NCBI GenBank assembly: GCA_905215105.1
Contig: CAJMOI010000016.1
Location: 1-22,770 of the forward strand
Direction: 5' to 3'
DNA length: 22,770 bases
Origin: an uncultured bacterium
Lineage (GTDB): Bacteria > Bacillota > Clostridia > Oscillospirales > Acutalibacteraceae
Below are positions 7,282 to 15,365 of the stretch, in pieces. A program made the translations under genes and the position numbers. The notes under the pieces are model-generated. The model had not been told where the DNA came from. It saw only the letters and a list, made by a program, of their open reading frames with translations, and did not search any database. Position 1 is the stretch's first letter. Every line of letters starts with the position of its first letter.

Positions 7282-10026
7282 ATGAAAAACATTTTGAGCA
7301 GCCTGTTCGGCAACTACAGCAAACGGGAGCTGAAACGGATTCAGCCCACTGTGGACGCCGTGCTGGATCTGGAAGACAAGTATATGGATATGAGCGACCA
7401 TGAGCTGCAGCAGCAGACTCAGGTGCTGAAAGAACGTCTGGCAGACGGTGAAACCACCGACGATATTCTGCCCGATGCTTTTGCCGTCTGCCGCGAAGCC
7501 ACCCGCCGTGTGCTGGGAACCCCTCACTTCCCGGTACAGATTACCGGCGGTATCGTGCTCCATCAGGGACGTATTGCAGAAATGAAGACCGGTGAAGGTA
7601 AAACTCAGACCGTGCTTCTGCCCGCTTACCTGAACGCACTGACCGGCAGGGGCGTCCATGTGGTTACCGTCAACGATTATCTGGCCCGCCGCGACAGCGA
7701 GTGGATGGGCAAGGTATACCGCTGGCTGGGCCTGTCCGTGGGTCTGATCTGCCACGATCTGCCCAATGACGAGCGGAAAAAGGCCTATGCCGCCGACATC
7801 ACCTATGGCACCAACAACGAATTCGGCTTTGACTATCTGCGGGACAACATGGTCATTTACAAGGAGCGCAAGGTGCAGCGCGGCCATCACTTCGCCATCG
7901 TGGACGAAGTGGACTCCATCCTCATCGACGAAGCCAGAACCCCTCTGATTATTTCCGGACAGGGCGAAAAGTCCACCGAGCTGTACACCATTGCCGACCA
8001 CTTTGCCCGCAGCCTGACCGTTACCCGTGTTCCTGACCTGAACGAAAAAGAGGACAACGACGCCCTGTATGCGGACTGCGATTATCTGGTCAATGAAAAG
8101 GCCAAGACCGCAACCCTGACCCCCCGGGGCGTGAAAAAGGCCGAGCAGTATTTTAACATTGAAAACCTCACCGACGCCAACAACATCACTTTGCAGCACC
8201 ACATCAATCAGGCCATCAAGGCCCACGGTGTCATGCAGAAGGACATCGACTATGTGGTGAAGGACGGCGAAGTCATCATCGTTGACGAATTCACCGGCCG
8301 TCTCATGTATGGCCGCCGCTATAACGAGGGCCTCCATCAGGCCATCGAGGCCAAGGAAGGCGTGAAGGTTGCCCACGAAAGCAAGACCCTGGCCACCATC
8401 ACCTTCCAGAACTTCTTCCGTCTGTACGAAAAGCTGTCCGGTATGACCGGTACCGCCATGACCGAAGAAGAGGAATTCCGGGAAATCTACAAGCTGGACG
8501 TGGTGGAAATCCCCACCAACCGCCCTGTCATACGAGTGGACTATCCCGACGTGGTGTACAAGACCGAAAAGGCCAAGTTCCGGGCAGTCATCGACGAGAT
8601 CGAAGAGCACCACAAGACCGGCCAGCCCATTCTGGTGGGTACCATCTCCATTGAAAAGTCCGAAGAGCTCAGCGCACTGCTGAAGCGCCGGGGCATCAAG
8701 CATCAGGTGCTGAACGCCAAATACCACGAGAAGGAAGCTGCCATCGTGGCACAGGCCGGTCAGAAGGGCGCCGTTACCATCGCCACCAACATGGCCGGAC
8801 GCGGAACCGATATCAAGCTGGGCGGCAACGCCGAGTTTATGGCAAAGGAAGAAATGCGCCGGATGCAGTTCAGTGAAGAGCTGATTGCCGAGGCTGACGC
8901 TTTCTCCGAGACAGAGGACGAGGAGATTCTGGAAGCCCGCCGGGTATTTGGCGAGCTGGAAGCCAAATATAAGGACCAGATCAAAGCAGCGGCGGAAGAG
9001 GTTCGGGAAGCCGGCGGCCTGTATATCATCGGCACCGAGCGCCACGAGTCCCGCCGTATCGACAACCAGCTCCGCGGCCGTTCCGGCCGTCAGGGCGACC
9101 CGGGCATGAGCCGTTTCTACCTGTCTCTGGAGGACGATCTGATGCGTCTGTTCAGCGGCGAGCGGATCAACGCCATTATGGACAAGCTGAACGTGGACGA
9201 GGACACCCCCATTGAGTCCAAGATGCTGTCCAACACCATCGAGGGCTCCCAGCGCAAGGTGGAAGGCCGGAACTTCGGCATCCGCAAAAACGTGCTCCAG
9301 TACGACGACGTGATGAACCGTCAGCGTGAAATCATCTATGCACAGCGCGACCAGGTCCTCAACGGCGAAAATATGCGGGAACAGATTCTCAAGATGATTG
9401 ACGACGCCATCGAGCACAATGTGGGCCGGTATCTGCCCGACAACAAGGTTCACGACAGCTGGGATTTGCCGGCTCTGCGGGAACACTACATGGGCTGGAT
9501 GATTACCCCCAACGAGTTTCAGTACACCAACGAAGAGCTGGAAAATCTGGAACCCGGCTATCTCACCGAAAAATTACAGGAACGCGCCCACATGATTTAT
9601 GAAGCCCGTGAAAAGGTCTTCGGCGAGCGCATCATGCGGGAACTGGAACACGTGATTCTGCTGAAGAACGTGGATATCCTGTGGATGGACCACATCGACG
9701 CCATGGAAGAGCTGAAGCGCGGCATCGGCCTGCGTGCCTATGCCCAGCATGACCCGGTGGTGGAATACCGTCTGGAAGGCTTCGAGATGTTCGACGAAAT
9801 GATCGCCGCCATCCGGGAAAACACCGCCCGGATGATGCTCACGGTGCAGATTCGCCGTCAGGAAGAGCCCAAGCGGGAAGAAGTGGCAAAGCCCACCGCT
9901 ACCAGCGCCGACGGAACCGACACCAAGCGTCCTGTCCGGAACAGCGGCAAAAAGCCCGGCAGAAACGATCCCTGTCCCTGCGGCAGCGGTTTGAAGTACA
10001 AGAAGTGCTGCGGCAAAAACGAATAA
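7282..10026 (+). CDS. secA: Protein translocase ATPase SecA
   Basis: This 914-residue motor drives secretory proteins through the SecYEG channel by ATP hydrolysis. Walker A TGEGKTQT is at 103-110, DEVD at 208-211, and the nucleotide-binding GRGTDIKLGG lies in the second helicase domain. The C-terminus ends in a zinc-binding CPC-x8-CC module (C898, C900, C909, C910), the site that contacts SecB or ribosomes in other bacteria. The N-terminus MKNILSSLFGNYSKRELKR matches the family start. No strong ribosome site stands before the ATG (only GGGAAAG 12 bases away), and a 17-codon frame overlaps the start. hpf and prfB, frequent secA neighbours in Firmicutes, are absent. Its transcription unit is isolated by a terminator and by inverted repeats on both sides. 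Confidence 0.98.
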   Translation: MKNILSSLFGNYSKRELKRIQPTVDAVLDLEDKYMDMSDHELQQQTQVLKERLADGETTDDILPDAFAVCREATRRVLGTPHFPVQITGGIVLHQGRIAEMKTGEGKTQTVLLPAYLNALTGRGVHVVTVNDYLARRDSEWMGKVYRWLGLSVGLICHDLPNDERKKAYAADITYGTNNEFGFDYLRDNMVIYKERKVQRGHHFAIVDEVDSILIDEARTPLIISGQGEKSTELYTIADHFARSLTVTRVPDLNEKEDNDALYADCDYLVNEKAKTATLTPRGVKKAEQYFNIENLTDANNITLQHHINQAIKAHGVMQKDIDYVVKDGEVIIVDEFTGRLMYGRRYNEGLHQAIEAKEGVKVAHESKTLATITFQNFFRLYEKLSGMTGTAMTEEEEFREIYKLDVVEIPTNRPVIRVDYPDVVYKTEKAKFRAVIDEIEEHHKTGQPILVGTISIEKSEELSALLKRRGIKHQVLNAKYHEKEAAIVAQAGQKGAVTIATNMAGRGTDIKLGGNAEFMAKEEMRRMQFSEELIAEADAFSETEDEEILEARRVFGELEAKYKDQIKAAAEEVREAGGLYIIGTERHESRRIDNQLRGRSGRQGDPGMSRFYLSLEDDLMRLFSGERINAIMDKLNVDEDTPIESKMLSNTIEGSQRKVEGRNFGIRKNVLQYDDVMNRQREIIYAQRDQVLNGENMREQILKMIDDAIEHNVGRYLPDNKVHDSWDLPALREHYMGWMITPNEFQYTNEELENLEPGYLTEKLQERAHMIYEAREKVFGERIMRELEHVILLKNVDILWMDHIDAMEELKRGIGLRAYAQHDPVVEYRLEGFEMFDEMIAAIRENTARMMLTVQIRRQEEPKREEVAKPTATSADGTDTKRPVRNSGKKPGRNDPCPCGSGLKYKKCCGKNE

Positions 10027-10036
10027 GCGGAAAAAG

Positions 10037-10068
10037 AAAAGGGGCTGCCCGGTGCAGCCTCTTTTTGT
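10037..10068 (+). terminator. Rho-independent terminator of secA
   Basis: The arms AAAAGGGGCTGC and GCAGCCTCTTTT (10037-10048 and 10054-10065) pair over 12 positions with one G-U, around a 5-base loop. The hairpin ends in a T-rich run starting about 10 bases after the secA stop. Confidence 0.9.
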
Positions 10069-10110
10069 TTGCCCGAAATCGGAAGATAACCGCCTTTCAC
10101 AGGTTTGTCC

Positions 10111-10231
10111 GTAGGGGCGCACCTGTGTGTGCGCCCGCCATCTTTTGCCGGGTACAGGGCTGCGGGCGGCTAATAGCCGCCCCTACAACGCAGATTCCGG
10201 GTTTATCTGTAGGGGCGCGCATTGCGCGTCC
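10111..10231. repeat. Composite palindromic repeat, right copy (three units)
   Basis: Three palindromic units have stems at 10115-10122/10129-10136, 10164-10171/10175-10182 and 10213-10221/10223-10231. The first and third are preceded by GTAG and the middle one is followed by CTAC. Linkers are 27 and 22 bases, the mirror image of the left copy. The 22-base linker shares AACG and TTCCGGGT with the reverse complement of the left copy's 21-base linker. The rest of the 10027-10358 gap holds the terminators of secA and of the sodium symporter gene; I see nothing else in it. Confidence 0.85.
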
Positions 10232-10296
10232 TTTCTGGATATCTCGGAAAAAACGCGCAAATTTTCAACAGGTTTTTAAAAAACGGTGGAAAAGAA

Positions 10297-10337
10297 AAGG
10301 GAGCCGGAGTTCTCAAAAAGAGTTCTCCGGCTCCCTT
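10297..10337 (-). terminator. Rho-independent terminator of the NSS symporter gene
   Basis: Thirteen-base arms (10297-10309 and 10325-10337) pair perfectly, with core GGGAGCCGGAG/CTCCGGCTCCC. Read on the minus strand, the hairpin is followed by TTTTCTTTTC. It starts 21 bases past the symporter stop codon. Confidence 0.9.
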
Positions 10338-10358
10338 GCTGTTTTTGTGAACGATTTC

Positions 10359-11699
10359 TCAGCCGATGCCGCCGTAGCAGAAGCCCAGAATCAGCACCAG
10401 GATGGTCAGCGGAACATAAATGAACCTGGCCGCAAACCCGAAAGTACGGCTCAAAGGCTTTTCCCGGCCGGTTTCCAGTTCCTCGCGAATCTTCCGATAC
10501 CCCAGCACATAATAGATGGAAATGGCGCCCAGCACTGCGCCGGTGGGAACCACCACAATGGAGACGAAATCCATCCAGCTGCCCACCTTGGGCTCCGCTT
10601 CCAGGAACAATCCCACCGCCAGCGTGATTCCGCCGCAAAGGAGAACCGCCGCTTTTCTGGGAAGCCGGAACCGGTTCTGCCAGCTTTCAATGACGGCCTC
10701 AAACATATTGATGAGGGACGTGATGCCTGCAAAGGCCACGGACACGAAGAAGAACACGGCAAACAGATTGCCCATGGGGATTTCCCGGAAAATGCCGGGC
10801 AGGGTGATGAACAGCAGGGACGGCCCGGAAGTGGGGTCTACACCAAAGGCAAACACTGCCGGCATAATGGCCAGCGCCGACAGCATGGCGGCCATGGTGT
10901 CGAACAAGGCAGTCCGCAGGGAAGCCGCCGGGATATCGGCGGATTTGTCCAGATAAGCGCCGTAGACAATCATGCCGGAGCCGGTGATGGACAGGGAGAA
11001 AAAGGCCTGTCCCATGGCCATGACCCAGGTATCCACCTTGAGCAGGGCTTCCCACTTGGGGACAAAGAGGAACTCATAGCCCTCAATGGCGCCGGGCAGG
11101 AAGGCCACCCGCACTGCTACAATCAGGAACAGCACATAAAACAGGGGCATCAGGACTTTGCTCACCTTTTCAATGCCCCGGGAAACACCGGTGAGCACCA
11201 CGGCGCACACCAGCGCCACCACCAGCACATGCCACGGCACGCTGCCAAACTCTCCCGTTACCTGTGAAAAATAGGCGGAGGCCTCTGTATTCAGCAGCTC
11301 TCCGGTGACGGAGCCCCAGCAGGAGCGCAGCACCCATCCCAGAATAATGGCATAGCCGATGGCAATGCCCAGAGAACCCAAGAGGGGAATCCAGCCCAGA
11401 ATCTCCCCCGCTTTCCCCGCCTTTTCATTGCGGGAGAGAAAGCAGTAGCGATAGGAGCCCAGGGTACCGGTGCGGGCACGGCGTCCAATGGCGAATTCCG
11501 CGGAAAGGCCCACCCAGCCGAACAGGAACACAAACAGCAGATAGGGAATCAAAAAGGCCGCGCCGCCGTACTGTCCCAGCCGATAGGGGAACATCCAGAT
11601 ATTGCCCAGCCCCACTGCGGAGCCCACACAGGCGATGATAAATCCAAAGGAGGAGGTAAACCCTCCGTTCCGGTGCTTGCCGGAGGTTGAAGTTTCCAT
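10359..11699 (-). CDS. NSS-family sodium-dependent transporter (amino acid or related solute)
   Basis: This 446-residue membrane protein belongs to the neurotransmitter:sodium symporter family (LeuT fold), which couples sodium entry to uptake of amino acids or related solutes. The TM1 signature GSAVGLGNIWMFPY lies near residues 26-39, and GQAFFSLSITGSGMIVYGAY is the family's TM6 region. Length fits the shorter bacterial members. Where LeuT has the gating arginine after GNFL, this protein has methionine (M36), with an arginine four residues later (R40). The substrate is unknown. AAAGGA stands 10 bases before the ATG. It has its own promoter and terminator, so it is a single-gene unit. A sodium gradient for it could be maintained by the NhaC-type antiporter in this window. 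Confidence 0.9.
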   Translation of the reverse strand: METSTSGKHRNGGFTSSFGFIIACVGSAVGLGNIWMFPYRLGQYGGAAFLIPYLLFVFLFGWVGLSAEFAIGRRARTGTLGSYRYCFLSRNEKAGKAGEILGWIPLLGSLGIAIGYAIILGWVLRSCWGSVTGELLNTEASAYFSQVTGEFGSVPWHVLVVALVCAVVLTGVSRGIEKVSKVLMPLFYVLFLIVAVRVAFLPGAIEGYEFLFVPKWEALLKVDTWVMAMGQAFFSLSITGSGMIVYGAYLDKSADIPAASLRTALFDTMAAMLSALAIMPAVFAFGVDPTSGPSLLFITLPGIFREIPMGNLFAVFFFVSVAFAGITSLINMFEAVIESWQNRFRLPRKAAVLLCGGITLAVGLFLEAEPKVGSWMDFVSIVVVPTGAVLGAISIYYVLGYRKIREELETGREKPLSRTFGFAARFIYVPLTILVLILGFCYGGIG

Positions 11700-11770
11700 A
11701 AAATACCGATCCTTTCCCGCCCGGACGGCGGTTTTTGCGGGCAGAGCATGGGCAAAGCCCGTGAAGTTTT

Positions 11771-11798
11771 ATTATACCACACCTGCGGCGGGTTTCAA
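11771..11798 (-). promoter_or_regulatory. Promoter of the NSS symporter gene
   Basis: On the minus strand TTGAAA (11798-11793) and TATAAT (11776-11771) are 16 bases apart, and the -10 is extended (TGGTATAAT). The leader contains a small CGGGC-TTT-GCCC hairpin. Confidence 0.75.
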
Positions 11799-11837
11799 GA
11801 CGATTTACCGATTAAAAGCAATAAATTCCTGTGCTTT

Positions 11838-11883
11838 TCCGGAATTTAGTCCTTTTAGTCCTTTTATTCCTTTAATTCCCGGA
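11838..11883. repeat. 9-bp tandem-unit element, copy at DUF3987 stop
   Basis: On the minus strand four 9-base units run GAATTAAAG, GAATAAAAG, GACTAAAAG, GACTAAATT, flanked by TCCGG on one side and CCGGA on the other. The stop codon of the DUF3987 gene lies in the first unit. An opposite-oriented copy sits inside the same gene at 13315-13358. Confidence 0.8.
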
Positions 11884-13599
11884 TGGATTTTGAAAATATT
11901 CCGGGTTCAGGTGCACCATGGTGGCAGGCCTGCCCCTTCCTCCTGTCCTGACGGTTTCCAGGGCAACATACCCCCGCTTTTCCAGCTCCCGCAGCCCCGG
12001 CTCCATGTCCTCCGCCCGGGAGAACTTCCCGTCACACATCCGCACCAGCTCCCCTTTGTTCAGCCTGTCCCCCTTCACGGTTTTCAGGTGTTTCAGAAGA
12101 TACCGGGCGTCCTTTTCGGCGCGGGTATCCATCAGCCCCATCATCCGGAACGCCGCCTTTGCATGGGCAAGGAAGTATTCCCCAATCTGCTCCGCTGCCT
12201 CCATGGTTTCCAGCTCCATGGGAAGGCTGCCTGCACTCTCATCATACCGGCAGCAGTGGAGAATCCCGGCGATTCGCATCACCTGACCATGGTATTTCCC
12301 TGCCCAGTCCTGCAATTCCTCCAGCTCCTCCGGCAGCTGCCCTTCCAGCCGTTCCCCAAAGGCTCTGGCCTCCTCATAGGCGGCTCTGGAAAGGCAAATC
12401 TTCCCGGGCTGTGCAGGTACCGGAATGCTCAGCAGGGCATCCAGCAGGACTTCATACCCTTCCCGTACAAGAGGGGGAACCGGCTGGGTTTCAAACCGCC
12501 TTTCCCCCACCAGGGAAGGGGGCAGCGTATACAGGATTCTGGCAAGGAACCCCCTTCCCCGGAAGGTATCGTTCTCCATGACCGCCTGGAGCACCGAGGG
12601 CTGCACCGTCAGCAGCATGGTCAGACAGGGGCGGTCGATCTGTTCCGAAGGCCTGCCCTTCCGGTCAATCATCACCGGGTCGCCGGTAAAGGCTTTCAGC
12701 AGAATGTCAATGTTCACATGGTCGCTGTACTGTCCAGCCGCCATGTCGAACAGTCCGCCCTCCGAGCTGATGACCGCCATCCGCCCGCCGTTTTCCGCCA
12801 GCAGGGAGGTCAGGGCTTCCGGCGTTGCGTCATCCGCCAGCAGACGCAGGGGCTTTACCGGGGATTCTTCCAGCTCCATCAGCTCCCGCTCCTTGTCCAG
12901 CACCTCCTCCATATCGGCCTTGCCCTTGGCCGCCAGATCTGTCAGCCGGTTCACCGCCGACTGGAGAATGCTGTGCCGTGTCCGGTATTCCCGGATATCC
13001 CCTTCATGTTCCCGGTTATACCGGTCGGTAAAGCGGTACAGAGGGGCTGTCATAGCCTTCATCACCGGGCTTTTCCGCTCGGAGGGATTGGCGGTCTCCA
13101 CCAGATAGAGGCTCAGGGGCTCGTCCCATCCGGATTTCACCTTGACCTCAAACTTCCCCTGTACGCAAACGGCGGCTACTGCCAGCGCTGCGGCAGCGGT
13201 CATATCCACGGGCACCTGCAAATTTTCCGCCGTGGCCTGTGCAAAGTCCCGAAGGGCCGGGGGCAGGCAGTCACTGGGAAAGGCCGGAAGCCCCCTGTTT
13301 TTTTTCATTTTCTCTCCGGGACTAAAAGGAATAAAAGGACTAAAAGGACTAAAATCGGATTTTGCCCGTTTCCGTTCCCCCTCTTCTCCCTGAATCACCA
13401 GTTCCAGCACCATTTGCTCAAACGCATCCTCGGGAATGTCCAGAGACAGGGCTTTCAGCCGCATCTGAGCCATCCGCCTGTAGACCACAAAGGGCGAGGA
13501 GCTGCTGTACAGGGCAACACTGATTTCAAGGGGAGAAATCCCGGTCAGCCCCTCCAGATACTCTTTGAAGTCCCGTTCGTTCATTCCGGATTGAGCCAT
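11872..13599 (-). CDS. DUF3987 (YfjI-like) protein, probable primase/helicase-associated
   Basis: This 575-residue protein matches DUF3987 in several stretches: AAAALAVAAVCVQGKFEV (about 135-152), LYLVETANPSERKSP (164-178), DDATPEALTSLLAENGGRMAVISSEGG (256-282) and the LLTVQPSVL/FRGRGFLAR pair (329-354). NPSERKSP occupies the Walker A position, without the usual glycine but with the KS retained. ISSEGG is a Walker B-like strand. Family members are found mainly on phages, plasmids and integrative elements and are thought to support replication. A C-terminal segment (LNKGELVRMCDG) resembles a winged helix. Residues 83-94 are an SPF/IPF repeat encoded by a 9-bp tandem element. ATG 13599 is chosen because AGGAAGGTGAT precedes it; the frame continues upstream without a better site. 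No integrase, phage or plasmid genes are nearby, so this looks like an orphan. Confidence 0.75.
   Translation of the reverse strand: MAQSGMNERDFKEYLEGLTGISPLEISVALYSSSSPFVVYRRMAQMRLKALSLDIPEDAFEQMVLELVIQGEEGERKRAKSDFSPFSPFIPFSPGEKMKKNRGLPAFPSDCLPPALRDFAQATAENLQVPVDMTAAAALAVAAVCVQGKFEVKVKSGWDEPLSLYLVETANPSERKSPVMKAMTAPLYRFTDRYNREHEGDIREYRTRHSILQSAVNRLTDLAAKGKADMEEVLDKERELMELEESPVKPLRLLADDATPEALTSLLAENGGRMAVISSEGGLFDMAAGQYSDHVNIDILLKAFTGDPVMIDRKGRPSEQIDRPCLTMLLTVQPSVLQAVMENDTFRGRGFLARILYTLPPSLVGERRFETQPVPPLVREGYEVLLDALLSIPVPAQPGKICLSRAAYEEARAFGERLEGQLPEELEELQDWAGKYHGQVMRIAGILHCCRYDESAGSLPMELETMEAAEQIGEYFLAHAKAAFRMMGLMDTRAEKDARYLLKHLKTVKGDRLNKGELVRMCDGKFSRAEDMEPGLRELEKRGYVALETVRTGGRGRPATMVHLNPEYFQNPSGN
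13315..13358. repeat. 9-bp tandem-unit element, copy inside DUF3987 gene
   Basis: On the plus strand four units run GACTAAAAG, GAATAAAAG, GACTAAAAG, GACTAAAAT, flanked by TCCGG and CGG. Read in the gene's frame on the minus strand they encode FSP-FSP-FIP-FSP. The copy is about 1.4 kb from, and inverted relative to, the one at 11838-11883. Confidence 0.8.
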
Positions 13600-13689
13600 A
13601 CAATCACCTTCCTGTTTTTCCGGCTGTGCGCCGTTTTTTTCAGGAATTATTGTAAAGGCCTGTTTCCGGCGCGGCTCCCCTGTTTTTCC

Positions 13690-13724
13690 AAAAAAAAGAG
13701 GCCGCCCCAAAGGGGTCAGCCTCT
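13690..13724 (-). terminator. Rho-independent terminator of the ilv operon
   Basis: On the minus strand AGAGGC/GCCTCT arms (13724-13719 and 13702-13697) enclose a further CCCC/GGGG pairing. The hairpin is followed by a run of eight T. It lies 27 bases after the ilvC stop. Confidence 0.85.
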
Positions 13725-13751
13725 CGTTTGGTGAAAAGGGAAATCCGGCAC

Positions 13752-14756
13752 TCAGTCGGCGTATTTGTCGTCGTTCCAGGCGTACATCTTCCGCAGCTCT
13801 GCGCCCACGGTCTCCAGCTCGTGAGAAGCCTCGATGCGGCGGCAGGCGTTGAAGTGTGCACGGCCGTTCTTGTTCTCGGCAATCCACTTGCTGGCGAAAG
13901 TGCCGTCCTGAATCTCGGCCAGAATCTTCTTCATTTCCTTCTTGGTCTCGTCGGTAATCAGGCGCTTGCCGGTCTCGTAATCACCGAACTCGGCGGTGTC
14001 GGAGATGGAGTAACGCATCATCTTGAAGCCGCCAGTGTAGATCAGGTCAACGATGAGCTTCATCTCGTGGATGCACTCGAAGTAAGCGTTTTCGGGGGCA
14101 TAACCGGCTTCCACCAGGGTTTCAAAGCCGGCCTTCATCAGAGCGGTCACGCCGCCGCACAGCACAGCCTGCTCACCGAACAGGTCGGTTTCGGTCTCAA
14201 TCTTGAAGGTGGTCTCCATGATGGCTGCACGGGCGCCGCCGATGCCTGCGCCGTAAGCCAGCGCGGTCTCCAGGCAGTGGCCGGTAGCATCCTGCTCCAC
14301 AGCAACCAGACAGGGAGTGCCCTTGCCCTCCATGTACTCGCTGCGCACGGTATGGCCGGGAGCCTTGGGAGCGATCATGAACACGTCCACGTCTGCCGGG
14401 GGCTTAATCTGGCCAAAGTGGATGTTGAAGCCGTGGGCAAATGCCAGGGCCTTGCCTTCGGTCAGGTTGGGAGCGATGTCCTTATAGTACATATCGGCCT
14501 GGCGCTCGTCGGGAATCAGCACCATGATGATGTCGGCGGCCTTGGTAGCGTCGGCCACGTTCATCACGGTCAGGCCGTGAGCCTCTGCGCGGGCACGGCT
14601 CTTGCTGCCGTCATACAGACCCACGATGACGTTCACGCCGCTGTCCTTCAGGTTCAGGGCATGAGCGTGTCCCTGGCTGCCATAACCGATAATGGCAACG
14701 GTTTTGTCCTTGAGCACATTGATGTCGCAATCTGCCTGATAATAAATCTTCGGCAT
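13752..14756 (-). CDS. ilvC: Ketol-acid reductoisomerase (NADP+)
   Basis: This 334-residue class I enzyme converts acetolactate and acetohydroxybutyrate to the dihydroxy acids in valine, isoleucine and leucine synthesis, using Mg2+ and NADPH. The Rossmann motif GYGSQGHAHA is at 24-33. H108 lies in FAHGF, and the metal ligands D191 and E195 in ETDLFGEQ are present. The start MPKIYYQADCD has AGGAGGT seven bases upstream. An open frame extends further 5' but without family similarity. It is the last gene of the ilvB-ilvN-ilvC operon, 92 bases after ilvN, and is followed by a terminator. Confidence 0.97.
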   Translation of the reverse strand: MPKIYYQADCDINVLKDKTVAIIGYGSQGHAHALNLKDSGVNVIVGLYDGSKSRARAEAHGLTVMNVADATKAADIIMVLIPDERQADMYYKDIAPNLTEGKALAFAHGFNIHFGQIKPPADVDVFMIAPKAPGHTVRSEYMEGKGTPCLVAVEQDATGHCLETALAYGAGIGGARAAIMETTFKIETETDLFGEQAVLCGGVTALMKAGFETLVEAGYAPENAYFECIHEMKLIVDLIYTGGFKMMRYSISDTAEFGDYETGKRLITDETKKEMKKILAEIQDGTFASKWIAENKNGRAHFNACRRIEASHELETVGAELRKMYAWNDDKYAD

Positions 14757-14848
14757 AATCAGTACCTCCTGAATTCTGTGAAAAAATAATATATGGAAGC
14801 CGGGGAGCAGTTTGATACCGCCCGGCGGCCGCATTGGCAACTAAATGG

Positions 14849-15352
14849 TCAGACTTCTTTTTTCCGGGTAACAGCCGCACCCTTTTCAATGGCAATGGTG
14901 CCGGTGCGAACCACTTCCTTCACCCCATAGGGCTGAAGAAGCATCATCAGATTTTCCCCTTTTTGGGGCGTTCCCGCAAAGCGCAGGGTCATGGTCGTGG
15001 GGGAAACATCGATGACCCGGGCGTCAAACAGGTTGGCCAGCTGCAAAAGCTCGGTGCGCTGCTGGGCGTTGGCGGAAACCTTCATCAGGTTCAGCTCACA
15101 GCTGAGGAAATCACCGGCGGTATTCAGGGTCTTGACCTTAATGACCGGAATCACCTTGTTCAGCTGTTTTTCCACCTGCTCTACGATATGTTCATCCCCG
15201 TTGACCACAATGGTCATGCGGGAAATCTTCGGGTCTTCGGTGACGCCCACCGCCAGACTGTCGATGTTGAAGCCCCGGCGGGAAAACAGCCCCGCCACTT
15301 TGGACAGGACACCGGGCTGGTTTTCCACCAGAACGGAAAGCGTATATTTCAT
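14849..15352 (-). CDS. ilvN: Acetolactate synthase small (regulatory) subunit
   Basis: This 167-residue subunit has an N-terminal ACT domain (about 1-75), beginning MKYTLSVLVENQPGVLSKVAGLFSRRGFNI (quoted in part of the family pattern), and a C-terminal ALS small-subunit domain. It activates IlvB and confers feedback inhibition by valine in known systems. Length is typical of the 160-170-residue form. AAGGAGGG lies seven bases upstream of the ATG. It starts 13 bases after the ilvB stop, so the two subunits should be made together. The name ilvH would be equally acceptable. Confidence 0.95.
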   Translation of the reverse strand: MKYTLSVLVENQPGVLSKVAGLFSRRGFNIDSLAVGVTEDPKISRMTIVVNGDEHIVEQVEKQLNKVIPVIKVKTLNTAGDFLSCELNLMKVSANAQQRTELLQLANLFDARVIDVSPTTMTLRFAGTPQKGENLMMLLQPYGVKEVVRTGTIAIEKGAAVTRKKEV

Positions 15353-15365
15353 ACCGGTTCCCTCC

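Noticed and set aside
7171..9486. A 771-codon open frame on the - strand inside secA
   Set aside because: It is antisense to the highly conserved SecA frame. Its composition is rich in H, Q and G, as is typical of reverse-frame shadows.
11602..13734. A 710-codon open frame on the + strand opposite the DUF3987 gene
   Set aside because: It has no recognisable domain, while the minus-strand frame matches a known family along its length.
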